From JAFEBO01 sp036392375 (lineage in GTDB: Bacteria; Planctomycetota; Phycisphaerae; Phycisphaerales; UBA1924): a DNA stretch of 64,000 nt. The notes beneath the pieces were generated by a model. The model was not told the DNA's origin. It worked only from the letters and a program-made list of their open reading frames with translations, and did not search any database. Numbering within the stretch: position 1 is the first letter of the stretch; each line of letters begins with the position of its first letter. Shown here piece after piece: positions 21,121 to 31,028 of the stretch. The stretch is taken from NCBI GenBank assembly GCA_036392375.1, contig DASVYC010000047.1:18973-82972 (forward strand), written 5' to 3'. The position numbers were made by a program, and so were the translations under genes.

Positions 21121-21230
21121 AGTCCACTCCCGTTGCCCCGATGGGTCTTTCCGGCAGTGTACCAATGGGCGTCCTGACGCCATACCACGGTCGACAACGC
21201 CTCGGCTCGATCAGGGGGTGCGGCTCGGGC

Positions 21231-22358
<1,128 letters not shown>

Positions 22359-22500
22359 CGCACGGGAGAATAGCCGATCGAGCGGCGTTCGTGGCACAGA
22401 AACGACCCGCAAGGCCGGCACGCTCGTGCTTTTTCATGGCGTATGGAACAAACCCGGGACTGGCAATCGATCCCGCCATCCGACCGATGCTCCGGCCGAC

Positions 22501-23349
22501 CTACGCGGGAACGAGCATCACGAGCTTCTGGCTGGGCATATCGATCTCCGCCACCCGTTCGCGTGCGAACGCCAGCGTCGCTCGCTCGATCTCCGCAAAG
22601 AAGTGCACGAAGAAGTCCCTGGCATCGGGCGCCGCGCTCATGCTCAGCACCTTCTGCATGCACGCACGCACGTTGTGAAAGTGCGCCCGCCCGGCGCTGT
22701 CCGGGCCGTCGAGCCCCATCGGATCGTTCGAGAAGAACGCGAACGAACGGACGGCCGCGATGCGCAGCCCTGCGCGACGGACCGATTCCTCGAAGGCGTA
22801 GCGGCTGCGGACAAGCATCCACTCGGTGCGGTAGTTGTCGCGTGGAAGATACTCGGTCGTCACGATCGCGCCGCCGGTCTCCACGTGCGACCGCAGGTTC
22901 CGCAGGGCTTGCTCGAAGAGGTCCTGTTCGGGGATATGGAACAGGACGTTGGCGACATTGATCAGATCAAACTTCGCGCCCAGGTGGAGCGTCGGGTCGG
23001 CGATGTTCGCGAGCTGAAACGTCGCGCGGGCGGCATTGTTCTGATCCTGGGACCACCGACGCAGCAGCTCCACGGATGACGCCGCAAAGTCGATTCCCGT
23101 GAACGACGCGGGTGTGAAACGAGAAAGGAAGAAACGGACCCATCGTCCCGATCCCGACCCGACATCAAGGATGCGGGCGCCGTTGGGCGTTCGTCCGAGA
23201 TCGGCCAGGAACGCTTCGTACGCGGGGTACAGGACCGCGTCCTCGACAGGGCTCGAATACGAAAGGTCCTTCGCCGATGTCGCGCGGCCGGACTGATCTC
23301 GCCACTGTGTCTCGTAGTACGACCGGATGTCTTCCTGGGTCATCGGCAT
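22501..23349 (-). CDS. Class I SAM-dependent methyltransferase
   Basis: A 282-aa protein starting at ATG 23349 (a second ATG lies two codons on). The SAM-binding motif I is clear: ARILDVGSGSGRWVRFF, followed by FTGIDFAASSVELLRRW, FDLINVANVLFHIPE and an ETGGAIVTTEYLP strand. This is a Methyltransf_11/25-type Rossmann fold. The C-terminal third contains aromatic and charged helices and may be the substrate lid. Substrate unknown. It is followed by the ABC ATPase after 142 nt and preceded by an unknown gene, both on the same strand. Confidence 0.82.
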   Translation of the reverse strand: MPMTQEDIRSYYETQWRDQSGRATSAKDLSYSSPVEDAVLYPAYEAFLADLGRTPNGARILDVGSGSGRWVRFFLSRFTPASFTGIDFAASSVELLRRWSQDQNNAARATFQLANIADPTLHLGAKFDLINVANVLFHIPEQDLFEQALRNLRSHVETGGAIVTTEYLPRDNYRTEWMLVRSRYAFEESVRRAGLRIAAVRSFAFFSNDPMGLDGPDSAGRAHFHNVRACMQKVLSMSAAPDARDFFVHFFAEIERATLAFARERVAEIDMPSQKLVMLVPA

Positions 23350-23495
23350 CGGCGTCTCCCGTCGCTCGATCCATCGACCGACGATGCCCGACAAGCCAGA
23401 AAAACCCCGAAGTTGGTCCGAGAATCGCGCGAGCAGAGCGCGCCCCAAGGCGTCAGCGGGCGTGGCGTACGCACACGCTCGCAAGGCCGACCGGT

Positions 23496-24215
23496 TCAAC
23501 TGCTGCCGTCGCGCATCCGCTCCACGCCCTCGGGGAACGGATAGCTCGGGAACACGCCCACGTTCGCGAACTTCCACATGAGGGGCGATGTGTACACGTC
23601 GCCCCTGAAGCCCGCGTGGTACATGGTCTTCAGCACGGCCTCGAAGCTGGGTTCGCTTTTCGCGTCGGCGCTGTTGCCGCCGGTCACGAGCCGGTTGGCG
23701 CGGGCATTGAGGAAGCTGACGCTGCACACCGGCCCGCGGTCGCGCCGGTCGGCGAGCATCTTCGACACCGTCACGAAGCCGCGGTGCAGGTCGTCAATCG
23801 TGAAGTGATCGCGCCCCTTGGGACGCAGCAGCGCCAGGATCAGCACGCTGTCCAGATCAAACTTCAGGACATACGGCTCGCGGTCGTGGGCGGCGTGCAC
23901 GCTCACGCTCTCCTGGAACAGCCTGGCGTAGCTGGTCACGCTCCTGGCCGACCATTGGCTCGTCGTCACGAGCTCGCAGAGCTGGGCGATGATGCCGTGC
24001 GAGTTGTCCGAGTCGTTCACGCCGCAGACGACGGTGCGGTATCGCCCGTCGAGGATGTCGCGGAGCATGTCCTGCCCCCACAGGATGCGGAGCCGCTGGC
24101 CGGGCTGCAGCTTCCCGCCCGAGCCGGGCAGCAGCGAGACGCGATCGGGAAAGTGCTCGGCGGAAAGAAGCGATTCGGCGTCGCCCTCGTAGAGGCGGAC
24201 TGGGTTGGTCGGCAT
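23496..24215 (-). CDS. Conserved hypothetical protein
   Basis: A 239-aa protein that I do not recognise. ATG 24215 is preceded by GAGGAG at good spacing. The sequence is soluble and mixed alpha/beta, with no signal peptide. It contains VRLYEGDAESLLSAEHFPDR, then a possible phosphate-binding-like SLLPGSGGKLQPGQRLRILW, a CGVNDSDNSHGIIAQLCEL segment, and a C-terminal aromatic KFANVGVFPSYPFPEGVER. Downstream is the methyltransferase gene; upstream is a divergent outer-membrane-type protein. Confidence 0.6.
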   Translation of the reverse strand: MPTNPVRLYEGDAESLLSAEHFPDRVSLLPGSGGKLQPGQRLRILWGQDMLRDILDGRYRTVVCGVNDSDNSHGIIAQLCELVTTSQWSARSVTSYARLFQESVSVHAAHDREPYVLKFDLDSVLILALLRPKGRDHFTIDDLHRGFVTVSKMLADRRDRGPVCSVSFLNARANRLVTGGNSADAKSEPSFEAVLKTMYHAGFRGDVYTSPLMWKFANVGVFPSYPFPEGVERMRDGSS

Positions 24216-24430
24216 GGCATACTCCTCGGGACCTCGGCTCCAGAATAGCACCAGCGCCGACATGCGTACGCCCGCGGCGGCCGCGGGTTCGGGCGCGGGA
24301 CGCCGCACACACCGCTTCTCGCGTGTGTCCGCAGCGCCCCTCCGACGCAACCCCAACGCCGCGCCCCGCCGAGCATCCAACTTAGCTGACGCCACGCCTC
24401 ATGCGACAACGAACCGGCTTGTTGTACCCC

Positions 24431-24447
24431 ATGCTACACTGTAGCAT
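24431..24447. promoter_or_regulatory. Perfect inverted repeat overlapping a start codon
   Basis: ATGCTACA and TGTAGCAT form a perfect 8-bp inverted repeat around a single central C. The right arm overlaps the ATG of the following gene (24446). The centre contains TACACT, a plausible -10 hexamer. The layout suggests an operator or leaderless promoter controlling the outer-membrane-type protein. The TACA-N-TGTA core resembles, but does not match in spacing, the TACAnnTGTA operators of CopY-type repressors. Confidence 0.4.
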
Positions 24448-25282
24448 GCGCTACTCTTTCCTGATCATCGCCGCGGCCTGCTCCACCGCCCACGCTTCAG
24501 ACAAGGACGCATTCACGCTCTTGAGCCCCACCCCCCGCGAGCTGATGCGTGCGGTCGACACCGATCGCCCCGACACCACCGAGAGCCCCCACACCGTCGA
24601 CGCCGGCCACTTCCAGTTCGAGTGGAGCTTCGCCGACTTCTCGTACGACCGCCGCAACGACGCGGGCGAGACCGCACGCGTCTGGGAGGTCGCGCCCGTC
24701 AACATCAAGATCGGCCTGCTCAACAACACCGACATCCAGTTCCTGCTCACGCCTTACATCCGCGAACGCACCACCGATCGGGCCACCGACTCGACCACAA
24801 CCATTGACGGCTTCGGCGACGCCACCATCCGACTCAAGCAGAACATCGTCGGCAACGACGAGGGTGACTTCGCGCTCGCGATCATGCCCTTTATCACCCT
24901 CCCCCCCGCCAAGCGGTCACTCGGGGTAGGCGACGTCGAGTGCGGCATCATCGTGCCCATGGGCTTTGACCTCCCCAACGAGTTCAGCCTCGGGCTCATG
25001 GGCGAGATCGACATCGTCCGCAGCGCCGACCGCAGCCGCTACGTGGTCGACTTCGTGCACACTGCCACCATCAACCGCCGCATCGCGGGCGACCTCTCCG
25101 GCTTCATCGAGTACGCCGGGTTCCACAACTTCAACAACGACGAGGACTACCGCGCCTCGTTCAACTGCGGCCTGGTTTACGAGTTCACCCCCGACTTCCG
25201 CCTCGATGCTGGTATCCGAGTGGGTCTGACCGAGGCCGCCGAGGATCTGGGCGTCTTCGTCGGCGGGACGTATCGGGATTGA
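24446..25282 (+). CDS. Outer-membrane transporter-like protein (PF13557-type)
   Basis: A 278-aa protein starting at ATG 24446, followed by a short signal peptide (FLIIAAACSTAHA). The mature part alternates aromatic and polar residues as in a beta-barrel: DTDRPDTTESPHTVDAGHFQ, VNIKIGLLNNTDIQFLLTPY, GFGDATIRLKQNI, FALAIMPFITLPPA, FIEYAGFHNFNND. It ends TEAAEDLGVFVGGTYR. This layout fits the 'transporter' family once annotated for phenol degradation (MetA). The substrate is unknown. The gene is monocistronic, and an inverted repeat overlaps its start codon. Confidence 0.72.
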   Translation: MRYSFLIIAAACSTAHASDKDAFTLLSPTPRELMRAVDTDRPDTTESPHTVDAGHFQFEWSFADFSYDRRNDAGETARVWEVAPVNIKIGLLNNTDIQFLLTPYIRERTTDRATDSTTTIDGFGDATIRLKQNIVGNDEGDFALAIMPFITLPPAKRSLGVGDVECGIIVPMGFDLPNEFSLGLMGEIDIVRSADRSRYVVDFVHTATINRRIAGDLSGFIEYAGFHNFNNDEDYRASFNCGLVYEFTPDFRLDAGIRVGLTEAAEDLGVFVGGTYRD

Positions 25283-25321
25283 ACAGCCTCGGAGCGTTCG
25301 GACCGGCATTCTCCGGGAGGG

Positions 25322-25350
25322 TTGACCCGCACCATATGTTTGTGTACACT
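25322..25350 (+). promoter_or_regulatory. Predicted sigma70-type promoter of the DUF2339 gene
   Basis: TTGACC at 25322-25327 and TACACT at 25345-25350 are separated by 17 nt, a near-consensus arrangement. The GTG start follows 37 nt later, after a GGAGGTG ribosome binding site. Confidence 0.5.
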
Positions 25351-25387
25351 AACTTGTTGACGGAGACCGTTTCCCCGGAGGTGCTGG

Positions 25388-28345
25388 GTGGACGACAACG
25401 CGCATGCGAAGCTGGACCGGCTCGAACGCCAGCTGACGCGGGTGGAAGAGATGCTCGCGAAGCTGGTCCCGCAGGCTGTTGGGCGGGAGCTGCCACCGCC
25501 GGCGTCTGAGCTGCTGATCGCCGCCACGGAAGTCCTGGAAGAGTCGCCAGCGATTCCGGATGGGTCCCACCTCGAGGCTCCGCCGTCGTCGCTAAGCGAG
25601 ACGTTTTTGCCGCAGAAGTGGGGAGTTACCGCGATGGAGTCGGAGCCGCCAGCGGCTCTGAGCAACGCTCCTCTTGATGCGTCGGACACTCCGAAGCACG
25701 AAGATGAAACGATGGACACCGCGGCCGCGGTATCCGGCGACGCGCCCGCGAAGGCGCGTGGAGCGGAGGCAACCGTGGTACGCCCCGCCGCGTTCGAGCC
25801 TCGCGTGGCAGCCTCACACGCCACGCCCCCATCCCGCGGCGGCCGGGCGATGCCTGATCCGGTCGACTGGACGCGTCTCGAGAATCTCATCGCGGGCCGG
25901 TGGTATGCGTTGTTGGGCGCGCTTGTCGTCACGATCGGCGTGGCGCTCTTCGTGCAGTTCGCGGTGAAGCAGGGATGGCTGGCGCAGATCTCGGTCTCGG
26001 CGCGGTGCATGCTCGGCTCAGCATTGGGCTTTGTGCTCATCGCTGCCGGCGAGTGGGCGCGGCGGAAGGTCAACGAGTGGGCCTCGGTCGGCCTGACGGC
26101 CGGCGGCCTCGGCGCGGTGTACGTCTCGGCGTACGCCGCGTACGCGCTCTACAAGCTGCTCGACCCCGGCACGGCACTGCTGCTCCTTGCAGGCGTGGCG
26201 GGGCTGGGGATCGCGATCTCCGCACTCACGAGCCTGAGCGCGGTGGCGCTCGTCTCCCTGACGGGGGCGTATCTGGCGCCGATCATCGCGTCGTCGGGCC
26301 GGGAAGGTCACGTGTACGTGCCGGCATACTGGGTCGCGTTGCTGACGGTCGGCCTGGTGCTCAGCGTCCTCAAGGGTGGAAACTTCGTCTTCTGCCGGGC
26401 GGTCACGACCTTGGCAACGCTCGGTTTCGGCTTTGGCTGGTGCATGGAGTTCGCCAAGGACTCGCCTTGGATCGGGGCAGCGTTCCTGGGCGTGGCGTGG
26501 CTCGGGATGCACGCAGAGCTGTGGTACACGGCTGCACGGGCGGATCGCCAGGGATCGCCGGAGCCGTACGAGCGCGATCTCAACACGCTGAACGAGGCCG
26601 AACCCCTTGCGATCTTCCGGACGATGCGTCTTCGCTCGCTCGCGAGCCTCACCTACACCGCTTGGGCGGTGCTGCTGGGTCTGCACGCGGCCACGGAATC
26701 CGCCGCGATGGAACGCAGCGCGGCCCCGGGTTTTGGATTCGCCGCCACGCTCGTGCTCGCGAGCTTGATCGTCGGAACACATCGGGTACTCAACCTGCGG
26801 CCGGTGTCGCGCCGAGAGGTCCTCGCGGCGACTCTGATGTGCATGTCCGGCACGCTGCTGATCGCGACGGTCGCGATCGCGCTCTCGGGATTCGCCCAGG
26901 CGCTGACGCTGTGCGCGATCGGTCTGGGAGCGTTGGTTGCCTCGCGGTTGCTGCGAGCCCGCGTGCTCGATCTCTACGGGATGCTCGTGCTCGCGTTCGC
27001 CACACTCCGGATCGCGGTCTTTGATTCGTGGCAGCTGCCGAGCAACGCACCCGCGCTTGAGCTGCTGGGCTTCCATCTGACTTCCTGGTCGGCGTCGACG
27101 GCGGGCGTCGCGGTCGCGTGGCTGGCCTACGCCGCGGCACAGATCGTCCTCGAGCGCGTGCGTCCGGAAGACGAGGGCGGCATGCCGGTCGAGTTCCGTC
27201 TCGGTTCCTTCCTCCGGCTCGATCGGCCCGAGTGGCGGATGATCGCGAACTTCACGCTGTCGCTCGGCATCCTGCTGCTCGGCGTATCGCTGTTGCACGA
27301 ACGGGCCGAGCAGTACTCGTTGGCGACGGCCGCCGTTTCGACGGCGCTCGCCGTCGCGTTGGCGTCGCACTGGCGGAAGTCACTGCCAATCGCGGCGTTC
27401 GGCGGCGCGCTGCTGGTGCCCGCGGCGGTCATGACGTTGCTGGTCGATTGGTACGGATGGAGCGTGACCTCCGGCGCGACCCCGGATGCGGGGCTCGGCC
27501 TAGTGCTCAGCTTCAAGATGCTGTGCGGCTGGTACTACGCCCTTGCCGCGATCCTGATCGCGTGGATCTACGCCGACCAGTGGGGCATCGCCCGCTGGTT
27601 CACGCGTGCAATCGGTCTGAGCGGCGCGGCGATGCTCGTGCTCGCCGTCTCGCACGCTCAGTCAGACACGTCGTCGCTCTGTTTCGCGTGGCTGGCGCTG
27701 TGTGGTGCGTTCACCTTCGCGAGTCGGCACAGCCGCGGCCTGGCATTCGGTGCGGCATCTCCGGCGCTCTGGCTGTTCGTGATGATGGCCTGGATCGTCT
27801 CCTTTGTGTTCAATCGCTGGACGGACGCGCCGAATGCGGTGCTGCTCTATCCGGGACTGTGGATCGGGCTCGGGCTCGCGGCCTTGTGTCGCTTCATCGC
27901 GTTCTCGGCACTGGTCCGTCGAGAGAAGCTCACGCCGACACGCTTGCTGCAGACTTCATGGGCTCTGTGCGTCTTGATCGTTCTGGTGTCGACCAGCCTC
28001 GAGGTTGCTCGTACCGCAGGACTGCTCGCAGTCGATCCGGCGTCGCGTGGAGCTGCGATGAGCGTCTGGTGGGGCGTGTTCGCGATCGGGCTTTTGGTAA
28101 TTGGGTTCCGTCGCATGGACGCGCACACGCGGCGAGCGGGGCTTGCTCTGCTCGCGCTTGGTGTCGCCAAGGCGCTCATCTTTGATCTCGCGAGTGTCTC
28201 GCCCGGCTGGCGTTCCGTCAGCGTCGTCGTGCTGGGCCTCTTCATGGTCGGCGTGGGCGTCATCTACGCCCAGATCTCCCGCCGCCTTGCCAACCAGCAC
28301 CCCGACCCGAGCCCCACCCCCGACCGCGCAACAGACATCCTCTAG
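25388..28345 (+). CDS. DUF2339 polytopic membrane protein
   Basis: A 985-aa protein with a GTG start preceded by GGAGGTG. An N-terminal coiled-coil-like helix (LDRLERQLTRVEEMLAKL, residues 9-26) is followed by a low-complexity acidic linker of about 120 residues. From residue about 175 it consists almost entirely of hydrophobic helices. The first block (ALLGALVVTIGVALFVQFAV, GLTAGGLGAVYVSAYAAYAL, SLTGAYLAPIIAS) is characteristic of DUF2339 (PF10101). The function of this family is not established. It is a single-gene unit whose 3' end abuts a 7-nt tandem repeat. Confidence 0.85.
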   Translation: MDDNAHAKLDRLERQLTRVEEMLAKLVPQAVGRELPPPASELLIAATEVLEESPAIPDGSHLEAPPSSLSETFLPQKWGVTAMESEPPAALSNAPLDASDTPKHEDETMDTAAAVSGDAPAKARGAEATVVRPAAFEPRVAASHATPPSRGGRAMPDPVDWTRLENLIAGRWYALLGALVVTIGVALFVQFAVKQGWLAQISVSARCMLGSALGFVLIAAGEWARRKVNEWASVGLTAGGLGAVYVSAYAAYALYKLLDPGTALLLLAGVAGLGIAISALTSLSAVALVSLTGAYLAPIIASSGREGHVYVPAYWVALLTVGLVLSVLKGGNFVFCRAVTTLATLGFGFGWCMEFAKDSPWIGAAFLGVAWLGMHAELWYTAARADRQGSPEPYERDLNTLNEAEPLAIFRTMRLRSLASLTYTAWAVLLGLHAATESAAMERSAAPGFGFAATLVLASLIVGTHRVLNLRPVSRREVLAATLMCMSGTLLIATVAIALSGFAQALTLCAIGLGALVASRLLRARVLDLYGMLVLAFATLRIAVFDSWQLPSNAPALELLGFHLTSWSASTAGVAVAWLAYAAAQIVLERVRPEDEGGMPVEFRLGSFLRLDRPEWRMIANFTLSLGILLLGVSLLHERAEQYSLATAAVSTALAVALASHWRKSLPIAAFGGALLVPAAVMTLLVDWYGWSVTSGATPDAGLGLVLSFKMLCGWYYALAAILIAWIYADQWGIARWFTRAIGLSGAAMLVLAVSHAQSDTSSLCFAWLALCGAFTFASRHSRGLAFGAASPALWLFVMMAWIVSFVFNRWTDAPNAVLLYPGLWIGLGLAALCRFIAFSALVRREKLTPTRLLQTSWALCVLIVLVSTSLEVARTAGLLAVDPASRGAAMSVWWGVFAIGLLVIGFRRMDAHTRRAGLALLALGVAKALIFDLASVSPGWRSVSVVVLGLFMVGVGVIYAQISRRLANQHPDPSPTPDRATDIL

Positions 28346-28360
28346 CCCGAAGCCTCAAGT

Positions 28361-28388
28361 CCTAAGCCCTAAGTCCTAAGACCTAAGC
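28361..28388. repeat. 7-nt-period tandem repeat (CCTAAG)
   Basis: CCTAAG recurs exactly every 7 nt at 28361, 28368, 28375 and 28382, with a degenerate copy before them. It fills most of the 45-nt gap between the convergent DUF2339 and ferredoxin genes. Confidence 0.8.
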
Positions 28389-28390
28389 CC

Positions 28391-28657
28391 TCATCCCTTC
28401 GCCTTGTAATAATCCAGATTCACCTGCACGAACTTGTTCCACTCACCCGGCAGGTCTTCCTGTGGGAAGATCGCCTTTACCGGGCACTCGTCCACGCACA
28501 AGCCGCAGTCGATGCAGGTGTCGGGATCGATGTACAGCTGATCGGTCTTTCCGAAATCAGCCTCGGCCTTGGTGGGGTGGATGCAGTCAACCGGGCACAC
28601 CTCGACGCACGAGGTGTCCTTGGTTCCAACGCAGGGTTCAGCGATGACATGGGGCAT
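28391..28657 (-). CDS. fdxA: 7Fe ferredoxin ([3Fe-4S][4Fe-4S])
   Basis: A small soluble electron carrier, 88 aa. Cys residues at 9, 17, 21 and 25 are arranged as C-x7-C-x3-C-x3-C, typical of the 3Fe-4S end of 7Fe ferredoxins (EPCVGTKDTSCVEVCPVDCI). Cys 48, 51, 54 and 58 form the classical CxxCxxCxxxCP 4Fe-4S motif. The C-terminus PGEWNKFVQVNLDYY is also characteristic of this family. The gene stands alone. The partner enzyme cannot be inferred from context. Confidence 0.93.
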   Translation of the reverse strand: MPHVIAEPCVGTKDTSCVEVCPVDCIHPTKAEADFGKTDQLYIDPDTCIDCGLCVDECPVKAIFPQEDLPGEWNKFVQVNLDYYKAKG

Positions 28658-28827
28658 AGCGCCGGATGGTAGCTCTCGGCGAGCGGCCGGTAAGCGACAC
28701 CCGAGAGGGTGAAGGGGAAGACGTCGTGAAGGGGTGACGAAGTTCCCCGCTCACGCCGAGGCGCCCACGAACGGCATACGCGCGCACCGATGCACCCCAA
28801 CACCCCCGCACCCCTTCACAACTTCAA

Positions 28828-28911
28828 TGCGGGCGACAGGACTTGAACCTGCAGGGCCTTGCGGCCACGGGAACCTAAATCCCGCGCGTTTGCCAATTCC
28901 GCCACGCCCGC
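28828..28911 (-). tRNA. tRNA-Leu (anticodon UAG)
   Basis: An 84-nt type II tRNA with a long variable arm. The acceptor stem pairs GCGGGCG with CGCCCGC and the discriminator is A. The anticodon stem CGGGA/TCCCG encloses loop TTTAGGT, giving anticodon TAG. The variable arm has a GGCC/GGCC stem, and the T arm GCAGG-TTCAAGT-CCTGT pairs (one G-U). The 3' CCA is not encoded. No other RNA gene lies nearby. Confidence 0.95.
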
Positions 28912-29146
28912 GTGGGTCGTCATTCTAACCCCCCCTCCCACCACACCCCCTGCCCACCTCCCCGCGTTCGCCGCCCAGGGCCGGCGACCATCCCCAGAGG
29001 GTTCACCGGCACTTCTCACGCCCCGTGCAAGCGAAGGCCGACGAAAGGCAACAAGCTGATGACAAGGCGATCCCACCGGAGTGTCCGCCGCGTCAGCCAA
29101 GAGGCAGCAACCCTGCCACCCTCGCACCACCGCCGCAGACCAACCC

Positions 29147-29983
29147 ATGTCCACCCGTGACTCCTTCGCCGTGTCGGTCGCTCCCATCTTCCTCCGGTTG
29201 GTGCTGGGTGCCACATTCATCTGGGCCGGGCTTGGGAAGTTCATGGCCGATATGCCCGTACAGGGCGAGCAGGCCGCGGCCCTGGCCAACATGGGTGTCG
29301 CCAGCGTGCAGGCCAAGGCCAACAGCGCCGCGCCCGAGCCCGCCAAGCCGGTGAAGGACCCCGCCGCTCCCAAGGAAGGAGCCCAAGGCAAGGACGCGCC
29401 CAAGAAGCCCAAGGCCCAAGCCCCGGCCACCGACGCCGCCGTGCAACTGGCCTCGTTCTCCGTGATCCCGACCCAGAACTCCGCCCGCACCTTCACCGCG
29501 GCGGACTTCCCGAGCGAGATCCAGGTCGCGCGGATGTACGGCATCGCTCTCGCGGTGCAGGCCGCGGGCAAAGTTCCGCCGGACTCCAAAGCCACCTTCC
29601 CGCTCTTCCCGCCGCAGGTCACCGAGGGCCAGTGGCCGCTCTACCAGGCCTGGGCCGTCGCGCTCACCGAACTGATCGGCGGCTTCCTCGTGCTCACGGG
29701 CCTCTTGACCCGGGTTGCGTCCTTCTTCATTGCAGGTGTGATGCTCGGTGCCATCTGGCTCACCGAGGTCGGCCCCGCGATGCAGTCCGGCAACGCGACG
29801 TTCTACATACTGCCCGGCAACCGCGAGACCTTCGGCGGCGACTGGAACACCCTCATCATCCAGTGCTCCATGCTCGCCATGGCCCTCAACCTGCTGTTCG
29901 CCGGGGCCGGGGGCCTTTCGATGGACCGGGCAATCTCCGGACGTCCGGTCGTCTCCAAGCCCAAGCCGGCACCGCAGGGTTGA
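29147..29983 (+). CDS. DoxX family membrane protein
   Basis: A 278-aa protein starting at ATG 29147. Helix 1 (IFLRLVLGATFIWAGLGKFM) is the DoxX hallmark. It is followed by an unusually long Ala/Lys/Pro-rich soluble insert of about 110 residues (EPAKPVKDPAAPKEGAQ and similar). Helices resume with YQAWAVALTELIGGFLVLTG, ASFFIAGVMLGAIWL and IQCSMLAMALNLLFAGAGG. DoxX proteins are four-helix membrane proteins linked to quinone or redox chemistry in some species. The inserted linker makes this one longer than the usual 130-170 aa. The 235-nt gap before it, back to the tRNA, shows nothing recognisable. Confidence 0.78.
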   Translation: MSTRDSFAVSVAPIFLRLVLGATFIWAGLGKFMADMPVQGEQAAALANMGVASVQAKANSAAPEPAKPVKDPAAPKEGAQGKDAPKKPKAQAPATDAAVQLASFSVIPTQNSARTFTAADFPSEIQVARMYGIALAVQAAGKVPPDSKATFPLFPPQVTEGQWPLYQAWAVALTELIGGFLVLTGLLTRVASFFIAGVMLGAIWLTEVGPAMQSGNATFYILPGNRETFGGDWNTLIIQCSMLAMALNLLFAGAGGLSMDRAISGRPVVSKPKPAPQG

Positions 29984-30017
29984 GCGTGATCACGCGGTTC
30001 GCCGTGCCACGCACCGC

Positions 30018-30977
30018 TCAGCGGTAGCGCACGACGCCGGCGCCCTCGAGCCACGAGTACCCGATCGAACGCACAAGGTACAACGCGCCGCCGAGACGCT
30101 GGCGGTGCCGCGACCACGTTCCGGGAAAGTACCGCTGCCGCAGCCGCTCGAACTCGGGGCGTCCAACCTTCTCCACCTGAGCCAGGCTCTTCTGTTCATC
30201 GTGGGTTCGGAACGCTCCCAGGTAGCGGGGCAGCCGCGCAAACCGTGCCCCGTGCTCGTGGAAGCGCAGCACCAGCTCCCAGTCCATCGCGAACTGGAAC
30301 GAGGCATCGACACGTGAGCCGCAGCGCTCCCACAGCGTGCGTCTCCAGAACAGTGTCTCCTGCGGGATGTAATCACGCCACAGGAACGCGCTGGTGGAAT
30401 GCCGCGGCAGCACCCATCGCCCCACCTCGCGGCCGTCGTGGTCGATCACCAGCCGCTGCCCGTACACCACGTCGACATCTGGGTGGGCCGCGAAGTACTG
30501 CACCACCGCGTCGATCGCCCCCGGCAGCAGCAGATCATCCGAATTGATCCACGACATGATGTCGCCCCGGGTCAGGGCGAACGCCTTGTTGATCGCGTCG
30601 GCCTGCCCCTTGTCCGGCTCGGATCGCCACGCGGTGAGCCGCGATTCGATCGACCGCAGATACTCCGCCGACCCGTCCTTTGACCCGCCGTCCATCACGA
30701 CGTACTCGAGATCCGGATATCGCTGCCCCAGCACGCTCTCGACAGTCGCCTCCAAGAAGCGCCGCTGATTGAACGAAGGCGTCACGATCGATACCTTCTG
30801 AGATAATGAGCCGACCGCGCGGGCGGTCGAGCCTTCCGGGCTCCGGAGCTCCACGGGCGCATGCTGCGTGAACACCCCTAAGCGCAACCCCAGCGGCCTG
30901 GCGATGTTCTTCATCGCCCGCTTCGCGCGCGTTGCTGTGGTGAGTCCGCTCGACACGTCGAGCTCGCCGCCGGCCAT
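30018..30977 (-). CDS. Family 2 glycosyltransferase
   Basis: A 319-aa protein. The GT-A fold of family 2 begins at KVSIVTPSFNQRRFLEATVE and continues with YVVMDGGSKDGSAEYL, DKGQADAINKAFALTRGDIM and the DxD-type SWINSDDLLLPGAID. Acceptor-side motifs (PQETLFWRRTLWERCG, FAMDWELVLRFHEHG) follow, and there is no transmembrane segment. ATG 30977 is chosen, with ATG 30914 possible; neither has a strong ribosome binding site. It probably adds sugars to a surface glycan. It is divergent from a methyltransferase-glycosyltransferase pair only 51 nt away. Confidence 0.88.
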   Translation of the reverse strand: MAGGELDVSSGLTTATRAKRAMKNIARPLGLRLGVFTQHAPVELRSPEGSTARAVGSLSQKVSIVTPSFNQRRFLEATVESVLGQRYPDLEYVVMDGGSKDGSAEYLRSIESRLTAWRSEPDKGQADAINKAFALTRGDIMSWINSDDLLLPGAIDAVVQYFAAHPDVDVVYGQRLVIDHDGREVGRWVLPRHSTSAFLWRDYIPQETLFWRRTLWERCGSRVDASFQFAMDWELVLRFHEHGARFARLPRYLGAFRTHDEQKSLAQVEKVGRPEFERLRQRYFPGTWSRHRQRLGGALYLVRSIGYSWLEGAGVVRYR

Positions 30978-31028
30978 GCGAAAGCGTACGAGCGGTCCGG
31001 CGGCTTGCCGGTCGCAATAGAATGGGCC

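Noticed and set aside
22359..22500. Small gene starting MKKHERAGLAG between the methyltransferase and the ABC ATPase genes
   Set aside because: The frame runs into the ATPase gene out of phase, with shadow-like composition and no ribosome binding site.
24431..24447. CopY/BlaI operator
   Set aside because: The TACA/TGTA half-sites are present but the spacing is one base, not two, and no such regulator gene is nearby; kept only as a generic inverted repeat.
29984..29995. 12-bp palindrome GCGTGATCACGC directly after the DoxX stop codon
   Set aside because: It has no loop and no T-tract, so it is not a convincing terminator; a single palindrome this short can occur by chance.
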